From Microbacterium oxydans (lineage in GTDB: Bacteria > Actinomycetota > Actinomycetes > Actinomycetales > Microbacteriaceae): 64,000 bases of DNA. The translations under genes and the position numbers were made by a program. Below the pieces are notes generated by a model. It ran no database searches. It was not told where the DNA came from and was given only the letters and a program-made list of their open reading frames with translations. This document shows positions 33,971 through 43,720 of the stretch, piece by piece (the first letter of the stretch is position 1; every line of letters begins with the position of its first letter). Location of the stretch: assembly GCF_026559675.1 (NCBI RefSeq), contig NZ_CP092891.1:3100001-3164000 (forward strand). Direction: 5' to 3'.

Positions 33971-35008
33971 TCAATGGCCGCTCTGGAGCCTTTCGCGCAT
34001 CGCGGCGGGCGAGCATCCGAACCAGCGGCGCGCGGCGCGTCGCAGCGAGCGGTCGTCGCCGTATCCGGCCGCGGCCGCCACGTCGCTGATCGGCAGAGCG
34101 CCCTGCGCGAGCATCCGGGTCACCGCCCGTCGGCGGACGTCGTCCACCAGAGCGGAGTACGTGGCCTGCACATCCGCGAGCCGGCGACGCAGGGTGCGCT
34201 CGCTCAGCGCCAGTGCCCTCGCATGGCGGCCCAGCGGGGCGATCTCGGGCAGATCGGCATCGATACGCGCGGCGAGGACCGCCACCAGCTCCTGGCGGTC
34301 GACCACGCCCGCCGACTCCTCCTCCAGCAGGGCGAGCGCGGCACGCAGCGTCCACTCGTCGGCGAACGGGCTCGGCAGACGCCACTGATCCTCCGACAGC
34401 GTCCAGGCGTTGCGGTGCGCCCCGAACTCGACCGGACATCCGAACCAGCGGCCGTGGCGTGCGGCGTCCGCGGGGGCCGGCCGGGCGAGTTCGACACGGA
34501 CGGGGTGGAACCGCTTCCCGGTCACGTCGCGCGCCATCCGCGTGATGTTCGCGAATCCCTCGTCGATGAGGAAGGCGCCGACGCGATCGTCCCCCTCGGC
34601 CACCTCGGCGACGACCGACAGCTGGTCGCCGCGCGCGGCCGTCGACCACCGCACCATGGAGCCCGCCAGGTTCTGGAACCGCAGGCCGAGGTGGATGGCG
34701 TCCACGACGCGCGGGCTGCTCATCATCCCCAGCCCCAGCACCCCCGATGCGGTGATGGGCTGCGCACCGCCGACGGCGAGCCCCGCGGCGGGATCGTCGA
34801 ACAGCCGGAGGGCCGCGTCGATCACGGCGCTGCCCTGCCGGAACGACACGCGCAGCGACGGCGCATCCAGCACCTCCGGTGTCAGCCCCGCCTCGCGCAG
34901 CGGCCGCTCCAGGGAGATGCCGCGACGCTCCGCCTCCTGCACGAGATACCGGATGACGTGCGGGCTGATCGTCGCCGAGGGCGCCGGCGGGCTCGGCAGG
35001 GTGGGCAT
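33971..35008 (-). CDS. AraC-family regulator (OruR/Arabinose_bd_2 type)
   Basis: Regulator of 345 residues with an N-terminal ligand domain of the type found in OruR/ArgR-like AraC proteins (residues 15-200) and a C-terminal double helix-turn-helix (LALSERTLRRRLADV and ISDVAAAAGYGDDRSLRRAARRWFGCSPA). Located between the monooxygenase operon on the same strand and a divergent esterase gene; it probably activates one or both in response to the substrate. Confidence 0.9.
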   Translation of the reverse strand: MPTLPSPPAPSATISPHVIRYLVQEAERRGISLERPLREAGLTPEVLDAPSLRVSFRQGSAVIDAALRLFDDPAAGLAVGGAQPITASGVLGLGMMSSPRVVDAIHLGLRFQNLAGSMVRWSTAARGDQLSVVAEVAEGDDRVGAFLIDEGFANITRMARDVTGKRFHPVRVELARPAPADAARHGRWFGCPVEFGAHRNAWTLSEDQWRLPSPFADEWTLRAALALLEEESAGVVDRQELVAVLAARIDADLPEIAPLGRHARALALSERTLRRRLADVQATYSALVDDVRRRAVTRMLAQGALPISDVAAAAGYGDDRSLRRAARRWFGCSPAAMRERLQSGH

Positions 35009-35010
35009 CT

Positions 35011-35027
35011 GGACAGTCTGGCTGTCC
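35011..35027. promoter_or_regulatory. Perfect palindrome at the AraC start
   Basis: GGACAG (35011-35016) and CTGTCC (35022-35027) with a 5-bp spacer, immediately upstream of the AraC gene; a third TGTCC follows at 35033. Possible binding site in the AraC/esterase divergent region. Confidence 0.5.
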
Positions 35028-35121
35028 GATGATGTCCGGTCAACGGACGCCCCGCGTCCGGGTCCCCCCGAGGGGCAGCCCTATCCTGGCGGTTCCCCTC
35101 CTCGACGACGAAAGGGCGGCC

Positions 35122-36189
35122 ATGGCGGAGACGCTCACGGCGCAGCAGCGCATCATCCGGCTCGTGATCAAGACGCTCGGCGCCCTGCCCGAACCCGCGC
35201 AGCGCCTGATCGCCGGCAAGCCCGTGCAGATCGACGGGCAGTCGCTGCTCACCGAGGTGCAGATGGCACTGCGCCTGCTCAACGCTCTGCCCGGATCGAG
35301 CTTCGAGGAGCTGCCGCTGGCGGATGCGCGGGCGCAGGTCGACGCCGAAGCACTGATCTTCGGAGACCGGGAGCACGTCGACATCGTCGAGGAGCTGCGG
35401 ATCCCCACGCGCGCGGGGTCGGTCGGCGCCCGTCGCTACCAGCACGCCGCCGGGACGCGGCCCTGGGGTGCCGTCACCTACTTCCACGGCGGGGGCTGGG
35501 TCGTCGGCGGGCTGACCTCGACCGATGCGGTCTGCCGGTTCCTGGCCGCGCGCACGGGGCTGGAGATCTACTCGGTCGACTATCGCCTGGCGCCGGAGCA
35601 CCCCTTCCCCGCAGCGGTGCACGACGCGGTCGACGCGTTCCGCTGGGTCCGCACGCGGACCGCCCCCGAGCTCCCGGTGGCCGTCGCCGGCGACAGCGCG
35701 GGTGGCAACCTGAGTGCCGTGGTGTGCGCCGAGACCATCGCGGACGAGTCAGGGCGCCCCGACTTCCAGCTCCTTTTCTTCCCCGTCGCCGATGCCTCCC
35801 GCCGCACCCGCTCCTACGAGCTCTTCGCCGACGGCTACTTCCTCACCGCCGCTCAGATGGACTGGTACATCGACCACTACCTGCCGAACCCGGAGGACCG
35901 GACCGACCCTCGCGCGTCTCCCCTGTTCGCCGACCTGAACGGGCATCCGCCGGCCCATGTCGCCCTCTCCGGATTCGACGTGCTGCGCGATGAAGGACTG
36001 GCCTACGCGGAGGCGCTGCGGGGCGCCGGGGTGCCGACGACGACGCAGCTGGTCGAGGGGCACATCCACGCGTTCGTCAACGCGACCGGCGTGGGGCGGC
36101 ACAGCTCCCGCGCCCTCGCCGAATCCGCGCAGGCGCTCGTGCGGGGAATGGGCGGTCCGGCTCAGACGTCGGCATCGAGTCCGAGGTGA
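35122..36189 (+). CDS. Alpha/beta-hydrolase of the hormone-sensitive lipase family
   Basis: Esterase of 355 residues: oxyanion motif YFHGGGWVVGG, nucleophile GDSAGGNLSA (Ser), VALSGFDVLRDEG (Asp) and EGHIHAFVN (His). YRLAPEHPFPAAV is a further HSL hallmark. The ATG at 35122 follows GAAAGGG; upstream in-frame starts run through the regulatory region. Next to a flavin monooxygenase operon it could cleave the ester or lactone formed there. It overlaps the convergent MarR gene by 28 bp at its end. Confidence 0.92.
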   Translation: MAETLTAQQRIIRLVIKTLGALPEPAQRLIAGKPVQIDGQSLLTEVQMALRLLNALPGSSFEELPLADARAQVDAEALIFGDREHVDIVEELRIPTRAGSVGARRYQHAAGTRPWGAVTYFHGGGWVVGGLTSTDAVCRFLAARTGLEIYSVDYRLAPEHPFPAAVHDAVDAFRWVRTRTAPELPVAVAGDSAGGNLSAVVCAETIADESGRPDFQLLFFPVADASRRTRSYELFADGYFLTAAQMDWYIDHYLPNPEDRTDPRASPLFADLNGHPPAHVALSGFDVLRDEGLAYAEALRGAGVPTTTQLVEGHIHAFVNATGVGRHSSRALAESAQALVRGMGGPAQTSASSPR

Positions 36190-36638
36190 CTCCGCAGGGC
36201 CGCGGTGATGTCATCGACCTGAGCGAGCTGCTCGGCGGAGAGTGCGTCGACGAACAGGGCGCGGATGGCGCGGAGGTGCGGCACGTTCGCGGCACGGAAG
36301 GCCTCGGCTCCGGCGTCGGTGAGGAGCACGTCGACCCCGTGCACCCCGTCCGCGCACGGAACACGTCGAACCAGACCGCGCTTCTCCATCCGCCCCAGGT
36401 GGTGCGACAGGCGACTGCGCTCCCAGTCGATGAGGGCCGCCAGCGCGGATGACCGGGCCGTGTGCCCCTCGGCCTCGCTCAGGGCGAGGAGCACCTGGTA
36501 GTCACCGGACGACAGGGACGACTCGGCCTGCAGCTGTGCGGCGAGGCGCGCCCGCAGCGTCTCCGACGTCTCGATGAAGCTCCGCCAGACCCGCAGCTGA
36601 TCGGGCGTCGGCGTGCTGCGGCGGTGCTCTGCGGTCAT
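36162..36638 (-). CDS. MarR-family repressor
   Basis: Winged-helix regulator of 158 residues: LSSGDYQVLLALSEAEG, recognition helix region LAALIDWERSRLSHHLGRMEKRGLV, wing VHGVDVLLTDAG. GGGAGGG precedes the ATG. It is divergent from the LLM oxidoreductase gene, with two similar operator-like palindromes between them, so it probably represses itself and that gene. Confidence 0.92.
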   Translation of the reverse strand: MTAEHRRSTPTPDQLRVWRSFIETSETLRARLAAQLQAESSLSSGDYQVLLALSEAEGHTARSSALAALIDWERSRLSHHLGRMEKRGLVRRVPCADGVHGVDVLLTDAGAEAFRAANVPHLRAIRALFVDALSAEQLAQVDDITAALRSHLGLDADV

Positions 36639-36652
36639 CTCGCCCTCCCGGG

Positions 36653-36697
36653 AATTGATATGTCAATTGTACGGTTGCATCGAGGTGATACGTCAAT
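36653..36697. promoter_or_regulatory. Two MarR operator-like sites
   Basis: AATTGA-TATG-TCAATT (36653-36668) is a perfect 6-bp inverted repeat. A second copy, GTGATACGTCAAT (36685-36697), shares TGATAYGTCAAT with it. The copies start 30 bp apart, about three helical turns, on one face of the DNA, in the gap between marR and the oxidoreductase gene. Confidence 0.65.
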
Positions 36698-36735
36698 CCG
36701 GAGACACCGGGGCGTGCAGAAGGGTCGTGGTGGAG

Positions 36736-37836
36736 ATGACAGAAGTCGAGTTCGGGCTGAACTCCTTCGGCGAGCTGGCGACGGACGGCGACCGCGTGAT
36801 GTCGGACGGCGAGACGCTGCGGCTGCTCGTCGAGGAGGCGCAGCTGGCCGAGTCGGTCGGGCTCGACGTGTTCAGCATCGGCGAGCACTATCGCGAGGGT
36901 CACATGGACTCCGCGACGCCGGTCGTGCTGGCGGCCGCGGCACAGGCCACCTCGACGATCGGACTGGGGTCCTCTGTGACCGTGCTGTCGACACAGGATC
37001 CGGTGCGGCTCTACCAGGAGTTCGCGACGGTCGACGGACTCTCCGACGGACGCGCGCAGCTCATCCTCGGCCGGGCGTCGGCGATCGAGTCCTTCCCGCT
37101 GTTCGGGTACGACATCGCCGAGTACGAGCAGATCTTCGAGGAGAAGCTCGACCTGTTCCTGCGTCTCATGCGGGAGGAGCGCGTCACCTGGAGCGGCTCC
37201 TACCGCAGCCCCCTCGAGAACGTGCGACTGCAGCCGCGGATGCCGGAGGGCGGCATCCCGGCCTGGATCGGCATCGGCGGCAGCCCCGACTCGGTCATCC
37301 GCGCCGCCGAGCACGGACTGCCTCTGATGATGGCGATCATCGGCGGGCGCCCCGAGCGCTTCGCCGGTCACGCCCGCCTGTACCTGCGTGCCCTGGAGCA
37401 GTTCGGGCGTCCGGAGCTCCCGATCGGGCAGCACTCCCTCGGCCTGATCGCCGACACCGATGACGAGGCGAAGAACGTGCACTGGAAGCACTGGGAACCG
37501 GTCGTGACACAGATGAGCAAGGAGCGCGGCTTCTACCCGCCCACACTCGAGCGCTACGAGGAGGAGGTCGACACGGGAGCCCTCTACGTCGGCGCTCCCG
37601 AGACGGTCGCGCGGAAGCTCGCCGCAGCCGTGCGCTTCAACCACCTGTCCCGGTTCGATCTGAAGTACGACCTCCTGCACCTGCCGAAGGACGTGCGCGA
37701 ACGCAGCATCCGCCTCTTCGGAGAGAAGGTCGCCCCGCGCGTGCGCGAGCTCCTCGCCGAGGAACCGGGTGAAGGCGCGTTCGGCGACCCCGGCCTCGCG
37801 CGGATCACGAAGGACGGCAAGGCCGTCCACGCCTGA
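36736..37836 (+). CDS. LLM-class flavin-dependent oxidoreductase
   Basis: Luciferase-like TIM-barrel enzyme of 366 residues using FMN or F420: [40 protein letters not shown] and [18 protein letters not shown] are family motifs. A GTG at 36730, 5 nt from AGAAGGG, is an alternative start. It is divergent from a MarR regulator and followed by an NADP/F420-reductase-like gene, so the two may form an oxidoreductase pair. Substrate unknown. Confidence 0.9.
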   Translation: MTEVEFGLNSFGELATDGDRVMSDGETLRLLVEEAQLAESVGLDVFSIGEHYREGHMDSATPVVLAAAAQATSTIGLGSSVTVLSTQDPVRLYQEFATVDGLSDGRAQLILGRASAIESFPLFGYDIAEYEQIFEEKLDLFLRLMREERVTWSGSYRSPLENVRLQPRMPEGGIPAWIGIGGSPDSVIRAAEHGLPLMMAIIGGRPERFAGHARLYLRALEQFGRPELPIGQHSLGLIADTDDEAKNVHWKHWEPVVTQMSKERGFYPPTLERYEEEVDTGALYVGAPETVARKLAAAVRFNHLSRFDLKYDLLHLPKDVRERSIRLFGEKVAPRVRELLAEEPGEGAFGDPGLARITKDGKAVHA

Positions 37837-37847
37837 GGAGGGCACGC

Positions 37848-38543
37848 ATGAACGACACCATCGAGACCATCGAGACCATCGAGACCATCGGCATCCTCGG
37901 CGCAGGGAAGGTCGGCACCACCATCGCCCGCCTCGCCCTCGCCGCGGGATACCGGGTGCTCATCGCCGGCTCGGGGGCACCGGAGCGCATCGCGCTCACG
38001 ATCGACGTCTTCGCGCCGGGAGCCACCGCGGTGCGCGCCGAGGAGGCCGCCGCCGGGGCGGATGCCGTGATCCTCGCGCTCCCGCTCGGCAAGTACCGCA
38101 CGCTTCCGGTCGAGCAGCTGCGCGGAATACTGGTGCTCGACGCCATGAACTACTGGTGGGAGACCGACGGCATCCGCGACGACCTGAGCGATCCGCGCAC
38201 CTCGACCAGCGAGCTGGTGCAGGAGTTCCTGCCGGAGTCGCGCGTCGTGAAGGCCCTGAACCACATGGGCTATCACGACCTGGAAGACGAGTCCCGGCCC
38301 GCCGGCGTCGAGGGGCGCAAGGCGATCGCGATCGCGGGAGACCGACCCGCCGACGTCGCGGTGGTCGCGGACGTGATCGATCGGCTCGGCTTCGACGCCC
38401 TCCCCCTCGACGCCCTCGCCGCCGGCGCGGTGCTCCAGCCCGGGAACCCCGCGTTCGGCGCCGACGTCACCGCCGCGGAGCTGCGGGGCCTGATCGGCAT
38501 CGCGTCGCCCGCGACGGAGGGAGATCCGCTTCCCCTCAGCTAA
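37848..38543 (+). CDS. NADPH-dependent F420-reductase-like protein
   Basis: Rossmann protein of 231 residues related to F420:NADP oxidoreductases and the NAD_binding_10/F420_oxidored group: [67 protein letters not shown] precedes the ATG. Translation begins with an IET repeat (see 37860-37886). It lies 11 bp after the LLM oxidoreductase gene, so they are co-transcribed. Confidence 0.85.
   Translation: MNDTIETIETIETIGILGAGKVGTTIARLALAAGYRVLIAGSGAPERIALTIDVFAPGATAVRAEEAAAGADAVILALPLGKYRTLPVEQLRGILVLDAMNYWWETDGIRDDLSDPRTSTSELVQEFLPESRVVKALNHMGYHDLEDESRPAGVEGRKAIAIAGDRPADVAVVADVIDRLGFDALPLDALAAGAVLQPGNPAFGADVTAAELRGLIGIASPATEGDPLPLS
37860..37886 (+). repeat. 9-bp tandem repeat (ATCGAGACC x3)
   Basis: Three exact copies of ATCGAGACC followed by ATC, within codons 5-14 of the F420-reductase-like gene, encoding IET-IET-IET. 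Slippage would add or remove three residues in frame before the Rossmann strand. Confidence 0.9.
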
Positions 38544-38545
38544 CT

Positions 38546-38561
38546 TGCACGTTGGTGTGCA
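38546..38561. promoter_or_regulatory. Inverted-repeat operator upstream of the YhgE operon
   Basis: TGCAC (38546-38550) and GTGCA (38557-38561) pair around GTTGGT, 22 bp upstream of the first YhgE start. TTGCAC at 38545-38550 may double as a -35 element. A likely site for the TetR protein encoded as the third gene. Confidence 0.5.
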
Positions 38562-38582
38562 CGTATTGTGTAAACTCGTCCT

Positions 38583-41543
38583 GTGAAACAGAGCTGGAGA
38601 GTCTACAAGCGCGACGTCAAGAGACTCTCCCGCGTACCCAAGGCCTGGATCATCATCATCGGGGTGCTGATCACCCCCGCCCTGTACGCCTGGTTCAACA
38701 TCAACGCGTTCTGGGACCCCTACGCCAACACCGCGAACATCCGCGTGGCCGTCGTCGATCTCGACCACGGCGCCACGTCCGATCTCACCGGTCGCATCGA
38801 CATCGGCGATCAGGTCACCGACCAGCTCCAGGACAACGACCAGCTCGGCTGGACCTTCATGGGCGAGGACGAGGCACAGGAGGCGGTCAGGACGGGCGAC
38901 GTCTATGCCGCCATCGTCATCCCCGCGCAGTTCAGCGAAGACCTGCTCAGCATCACCAGCGGCGACTTCACGCAGCCCGCACTGCAGTACTACGTGAACG
39001 AGAAGGCCGGGGCGATCGCACCGAAGATCACCGACGTCGGCGCCTCCGAGCTCGACAAGCAGATCACCAGCGCCTTCAAGGAGCAGGTGGCCCTCGCGGC
39101 GACGAACGCGCTCAAGGACGTCGGCGACTCCACCGAGCTGCGCCTGCTGAACGCCAGGGACAGCACCCTCAACGCCTTCGACAAGGCGACGGAGACGCTG
39201 ACATCGGCCCGGGGGAACCTCGCCGAGGTGCAGGACGGCCTGTCCTCGTCGCGCGGCACGCTCTCCTCCGCCCGGAACACGCTGGCCGACGTCGACCGGT
39301 CACTCGGCGACGTGCAGAAGTCGCTCGTCCAGACGCAGTCGATCATCGCCGAGACGCAGAAGGAGGTGATCGCCTTCACCGACAGCGCCACCACCGCCTT
39401 CCTCAAGGGGACCACCCTGCTCGCCGACGCCTCGTCGAAGGCGAACGTCTCGATCACCCGTCTCACCCAGAGCCTCGAACAGGCCGGTGTGCGCATCGAC
39501 GCCGGGATCGAGGACGTCTCGAAGGTGCTCGAGGCGAACGAGGCCGCGGTCGACCGTCTGCAGACCCTGCTCGACGACACCGATCTGAGCGACGAGACGA
39601 AGCAGCGTCTGAGCGAGGTCATCGCCTCCCTGCAGGAGCGCAACGCCACCGACCAGCAGCTGCTCGCCGACCTCACCGACCTCAAGGCCGGCGCATCCGA
39701 CACGGTCCGCTCCGTCCAGGCGACGGCGGATGCGGTCGACAAGGCGATGCAGGACACGAGGGACGCCTCCTCGGCGATGCGCGACATCCTCACCGGCACC
39801 GTCCCCTCGTTGAACGCCGCGATGTCGCAGCTGTCGGCGAGCGTCGGCTCTTTCTCGGCGGCGCTGGGGGCGCAGAAGGACGTGCTCGCGCAGGCCGACC
39901 AGCTGCTGGCCGGGCTGGACGCGCAACTCGTCGCCACCTCGTCGTCCCTGCAGAGCTTCGACAGCGATCTCGCCGGCATCGAGGAGGGCGTGCGCTCGTC
40001 GCGCACCGACGTCGTCGCGCTCAGCGCCGCATCCGAGTGGGGCCTGCTCGGCACCCTCACCGACCTGGACCCCGCGCAGATCGCGCAGTTCGTCGCCTCG
40101 CCCGTCGAGGTGGACGAGCACCTCGTGTTCCCGGTCGCCACCTACGGGTCGGCGATGGCCGCGCTCTTCACGAACCTGTCGCTGTGGATCGGCGCCTTCG
40201 TGCTCATGGTGATCTTCCGGGTCGAGGTCGACACCGAGGACGTCGAGGGCGTCACGGTGCGCGAGGCGTACCTCGGACGCTTCTTCCTCTTCGCGACGCT
40301 CGCCATCGGCCAGGCGCTGATCGTGTGCATCGGAAACCTCATCATCGGCGTGCAGACCGTCAGCGCACTCGCCTTCGTCGGCACCGGTGTGCTCATCGCC
40401 CTCGCCTACGTGAGCATCATCTACGCCCTCTGCGTGGCGTTCGGACACGTGGGCCGCGGCCTCTGCATCCTCCTGGTGATCATGCAGATCCCCGGCGCAT
40501 CCGGGCTGTACCCCATCGAGCTGATGCCCGGATTCTTCCGCGCGATCTATCCGCTCCTCCCGTTCTCCTACGGCATCGACGCCCTGCGCGAGACGATCGG
40601 CGGCTTCTACGGCGCCCACTACTGGCGCTTCCTGGGTGCCCTGGCGGTGTTCGTCGCGCTCGCGTTCCTCCTCGGCCTCGTGCTGCGGCGCCGGCTCGCG
40701 AACTTCAACCTGCTCTTCAACCGCCAGGTCCTCTCGACCGACCTGCTGATCGGCGAGAAGGTGCAGGTCGTCGGTCGCGGGTACCGGCTCACCGATGTGA
40801 TCCGCGCCCTGTCGAACCGCGGCGAGTACCGCGCGGACCTGGCTCAGCGCGCCGAGCTGTTCACACGGCGCTACCCGGTGCTGCTCAAGGCGACGGTGCT
40901 CACGGGCGTCGCGGGACTCGTCGTGCTCGGCGTGATCACCTGGGCGCTGCCCGGATCGAAGGCGCTGCTGCTGGGCCTGTGGACCCTCTGGATCCTGCTC
41001 GTCATCGGGTTCCTCGTGACGATCGAGTACATCAAGCACAGCTTCGAGAGCGGCGAGGAGATCGCCGCACTCGACGACGCCGACCTGCGCGACCTCGCTC
41101 TCGCCGGTCGCGCGGGCCGCGATGCGGTCCTGTCGTCGGAGGCGCCCGGTCCCCTCCCCTCGCAGACGGAGGCGGCGACGCGCCCGCTGCTCATCGACGA
41201 CCCGGCGGCGGATGACGCCGTCGCCGCCGAGGCCACCACCCGCGTCACGACGATCGTCGCGGCGGAGTCGGACGACCCGGCCTCCGCGACGGACGCCGAC
41301 GCGCTGCTGACCGAATGGTTCGAGCCCGAGCCCGAGCCCGAATCCGACGACCAGTCCGAGCCCGAATCCGACGACCAGTCCGAGTCGGAGACCACGTCAC
41401 GGGCAGAGACGACGTCGCCGGAGGAGGCGGATGCGCCCGAGTCGGCGGAAGCCCCGGACGAACCGGAAGCCCCGGAAGAACCGGAGCACCCGGAAGAACC
41501 GGACGAAGAGGGACAGACGGAAGAAGGGGAGCACCGCGCGTGA
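38583..41543 (+). CDS. YhgE/Pip-family membrane protein with acidic repeat tail
   Basis: Giant membrane protein of 986 residues related to phage-infection protein Pip and ABC-2-type exporters. The first helix is near residues 20-42 (WIIIIGVLITPALYAWFNI). A long outside region (about 45-520) holds VAVVDLDHG, the helical coiled-coil segment of about residues 190-480 typical of YhgE, and SASVGSFSAALG. Five or more helices follow from residue 520 (EVDTEDVEGVTVREAYLGRFFLF, QIPGASGLYPIELMPGFF). Residues after about 860 form a long acidic cytoplasmic tail with EPESDDQS repeats. GTG start. It overlaps the next YhgE gene by 4 bp. Confidence 0.9.
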   Translation: MKQSWRVYKRDVKRLSRVPKAWIIIIGVLITPALYAWFNINAFWDPYANTANIRVAVVDLDHGATSDLTGRIDIGDQVTDQLQDNDQLGWTFMGEDEAQEAVRTGDVYAAIVIPAQFSEDLLSITSGDFTQPALQYYVNEKAGAIAPKITDVGASELDKQITSAFKEQVALAATNALKDVGDSTELRLLNARDSTLNAFDKATETLTSARGNLAEVQDGLSSSRGTLSSARNTLADVDRSLGDVQKSLVQTQSIIAETQKEVIAFTDSATTAFLKGTTLLADASSKANVSITRLTQSLEQAGVRIDAGIEDVSKVLEANEAAVDRLQTLLDDTDLSDETKQRLSEVIASLQERNATDQQLLADLTDLKAGASDTVRSVQATADAVDKAMQDTRDASSAMRDILTGTVPSLNAAMSQLSASVGSFSAALGAQKDVLAQADQLLAGLDAQLVATSSSLQSFDSDLAGIEEGVRSSRTDVVALSAASEWGLLGTLTDLDPAQIAQFVASPVEVDEHLVFPVATYGSAMAALFTNLSLWIGAFVLMVIFRVEVDTEDVEGVTVREAYLGRFFLFATLAIGQALIVCIGNLIIGVQTVSALAFVGTGVLIALAYVSIIYALCVAFGHVGRGLCILLVIMQIPGASGLYPIELMPGFFRAIYPLLPFSYGIDALRETIGGFYGAHYWRFLGALAVFVALAFLLGLVLRRRLANFNLLFNRQVLSTDLLIGEKVQVVGRGYRLTDVIRALSNRGEYRADLAQRAELFTRRYPVLLKATVLTGVAGLVVLGVITWALPGSKALLLGLWTLWILLVIGFLVTIEYIKHSFESGEEIAALDDADLRDLALAGRAGRDAVLSSEAPGPLPSQTEAATRPLLIDDPAADDAVAAEATTRVTTIVAAESDDPASATDADALLTEWFEPEPEPESDDQSEPESDDQSESETTSRAETTSPEEADAPESAEAPDEPEAPEEPEHPEEPDEEGQTEEGEHRA
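41334..41381 (+). repeat. 24-bp tandem duplication in the YhgE tail
   Basis: The 24-bp unit at 41334-41357 is repeated exactly at 41358-41381, encoding EPESDDQS twice. It is followed by looser CCGGAAG-rich repeats (PEEPE/PDEPE) to the gene end. The identical copies suggest recent duplication in a disordered tail. Confidence 0.9.
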
Positions 41544-43720
41544 AGAACATCCTGCAGCTGACGCTCCGCGACGTGCGTCACGCGACTCAGAACGTGATGG
41601 CCTGCATCGTCCTGTTCGGTCTCGTCGTCATCCCCTCCCTGTTCACCTGGTTCAACGTCATCGCCAGCTGGGACCCGTTCGCCAACACCAAGGACCTGAA
41701 GATCGCCGTCGCCAGCACGGATGCCGGATACGAGAGCGACCTCGTCCCGATCCGCATCAACGTCGGCGAGCAGGTCCTCTCCCAGCTCCGCGGGAACGAC
41801 CAGCTCGACTGGATCATCACCGACGAGCACGACGCCATCGACGGGACGAAGTCGGGCGAGTACTACGCCGCCATCGTGCTGCCGGAGACGTTCAGCGCCG
41901 ACATGCTGACGTTCTACGCGGACGGCGGCGACCGGACGCACATCGCGCTCTACACGAACGAGAAGAAGAACGCGCTGGCCCCGAAGATCACCGGCCAGGG
42001 CGCGGAGGGCGTCTCCTCCGCGATCAGCGAGGAGTTCACCCAGACGCTCGGCGACGTCGCCCTCGGCCTCATCTCGTCGATGTCGGACTACCTCACCGAC
42101 GAGGACACGCAGGCGGCGCTGACCCGCGTCGAGGCGCGGCTCGGGAGCGTGGCCGACCAGCTGCGCTCCGGCGCCCACACGGCCGACTCGTTCACCGCCC
42201 TGATCGAGGCGAGCGAACCGCTGCTCGACAGCGCCTCGGCCCTCGTCGGCACGGCCGGCGAGGCGTTCCGGGACACGTCGGGCGCTCTCGGCAGCGGTGT
42301 CGACGCAGCGGGCACGCTGAAGTCGACCCTGCAGACGGCGACACAGTCCCTGGCGGATGCCCTCGCGGCGACCTCGGACAGCTACGACGCGGTCGGCCGG
42401 CGGATCGACGAGCTGTATGCCGGAGCGGACTCGCTGAGCGGCAGCCAGGTGCAGGCGATCACCACGCTCGCGCAGCGGGTGCAGCAGCAGATCGATCAGT
42501 ACACCGCGCTCAAGGAGACACTGGAGACGCAGGTCGGGCCGCAGCTTCCCGAGTCGGCACAGCCGGCCTTCGCCGCCGTGATCTCGCGGCTCGACGAGGC
42601 CATCGCCCGGCAGCAGGCGCTGCAGGAGCAGCTGCAGAAGTCGGCGACGGAGATCGCGGCGGGCAACGACGCGGCGCAGAGCTCCCACCAGGAGATCAAG
42701 GCCGCGATCGCGGATGCGAAGAAGGCGATCGCGGATGCGCGGAGCACCTATGACAACGGTCTGAAGGCGCAGCTGGACGCCCTGTCGTCCACGCTCACGC
42801 AGATCGGCTCCGACGTGTCGGCGATCCGCTCCGACCTGTCCGGGATCACGTCGGGCCTCTCCGGCGCCTCGGATTCCGTGCGGTCGACGCTGTCGCGGGC
42901 GCAAGAGGCGACGACGCAGCTGTCCACCTCGCTGAACACGATGGCCGACCGGTTCGACGAGGTGCAGCAGGCGATGGCGAAGGCCGCGGACACCGGCGAC
43001 CTCGGCGAGCTGATCGGTGCCGACCCCGGGGTGCTCGCCACCTCCCTCGCCGAGCCGGTGCGCCTCGACCGCACGGCCGTCTTCCCCGTGGCGGGCTTCG
43101 GCGCGGCCATGGCCCCGCTGTACATGATCCTCGCGCTATGGGTGGGCGCGCTGCTGATGACCGTGACGATCCGCGTCGACGTGAACGCCGAGACGCTGCC
43201 CGACCGGCCGGAGCTCACCCCGACGCAGAAGTACCTCGGCCGCTACGGCATCTTCGGGTTGGTCGGCCTCGCGCAGAGCACGCTCCTGACGCTCGGCCTG
43301 ATCCTGTTCGTGCAGGTTCAACCCGCCCATCCCTTCCTGCTCATCCTGGCCGGGTGGGTGATCTCGACCGTGTTCACCCTCATCGTCTACACGGCGGTCG
43401 TCGCGTTCGGCAACGCCGGCAAGGCGCTCGCGGTGCTGCTCCTGGTGATCCAGATCTCGGGCTCCGGCGGTGCGTACCCGCTGCAGCTGCTGCCCGAATG
43501 GTTCCAGAGCATCAGCCCCTTCCTCCCGGCGACCTACGCGGTGAACATGGTGCGGTCGGCGATCGCCGGCGTCTATCAGGGCGACTTCTGGCTGTCCCTG
43601 GGCGCGCTCGCGCTGTTCATCATCCCGGCGCTGCTCCTCGGCCTCGTGCTCCGGCGCCCGCTGATGACCTACAACCGCAAGCTCGTCGAAGCACTCGCCT
43701 CGACCAAGGTGATGTCGTGA
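41540..43720 (+). CDS. YhgE/Pip-family membrane protein (second copy)
   Basis: Protein of 726 residues with the same plan as its neighbour but without the acidic tail: first helix near residues 20-42 (CIVLFGLVVIPSLFTWFNV), IAVASTDAGYESDLV, a long helical outside region, then C-terminal helices including QISGSGGAYPLQLLPEWFQ. The GTG start overlaps the upstream stop, so the two are translationally coupled and probably form a heteromeric complex. A TetR gene follows with another GTGA overlap. No ATPase is encoded nearby. Confidence 0.9.
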   Translation: MKNILQLTLRDVRHATQNVMACIVLFGLVVIPSLFTWFNVIASWDPFANTKDLKIAVASTDAGYESDLVPIRINVGEQVLSQLRGNDQLDWIITDEHDAIDGTKSGEYYAAIVLPETFSADMLTFYADGGDRTHIALYTNEKKNALAPKITGQGAEGVSSAISEEFTQTLGDVALGLISSMSDYLTDEDTQAALTRVEARLGSVADQLRSGAHTADSFTALIEASEPLLDSASALVGTAGEAFRDTSGALGSGVDAAGTLKSTLQTATQSLADALAATSDSYDAVGRRIDELYAGADSLSGSQVQAITTLAQRVQQQIDQYTALKETLETQVGPQLPESAQPAFAAVISRLDEAIARQQALQEQLQKSATEIAAGNDAAQSSHQEIKAAIADAKKAIADARSTYDNGLKAQLDALSSTLTQIGSDVSAIRSDLSGITSGLSGASDSVRSTLSRAQEATTQLSTSLNTMADRFDEVQQAMAKAADTGDLGELIGADPGVLATSLAEPVRLDRTAVFPVAGFGAAMAPLYMILALWVGALLMTVTIRVDVNAETLPDRPELTPTQKYLGRYGIFGLVGLAQSTLLTLGLILFVQVQPAHPFLLILAGWVISTVFTLIVYTAVVAFGNAGKALAVLLLVIQISGSGGAYPLQLLPEWFQSISPFLPATYAVNMVRSAIAGVYQGDFWLSLGALALFIIPALLLGLVLRRPLMTYNRKLVEALASTKVMS

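Noticed and set aside
37860..37886. Possible CRISPR-like repeats
   Set aside because: Contiguous 9-bp coding repeats without spacers.
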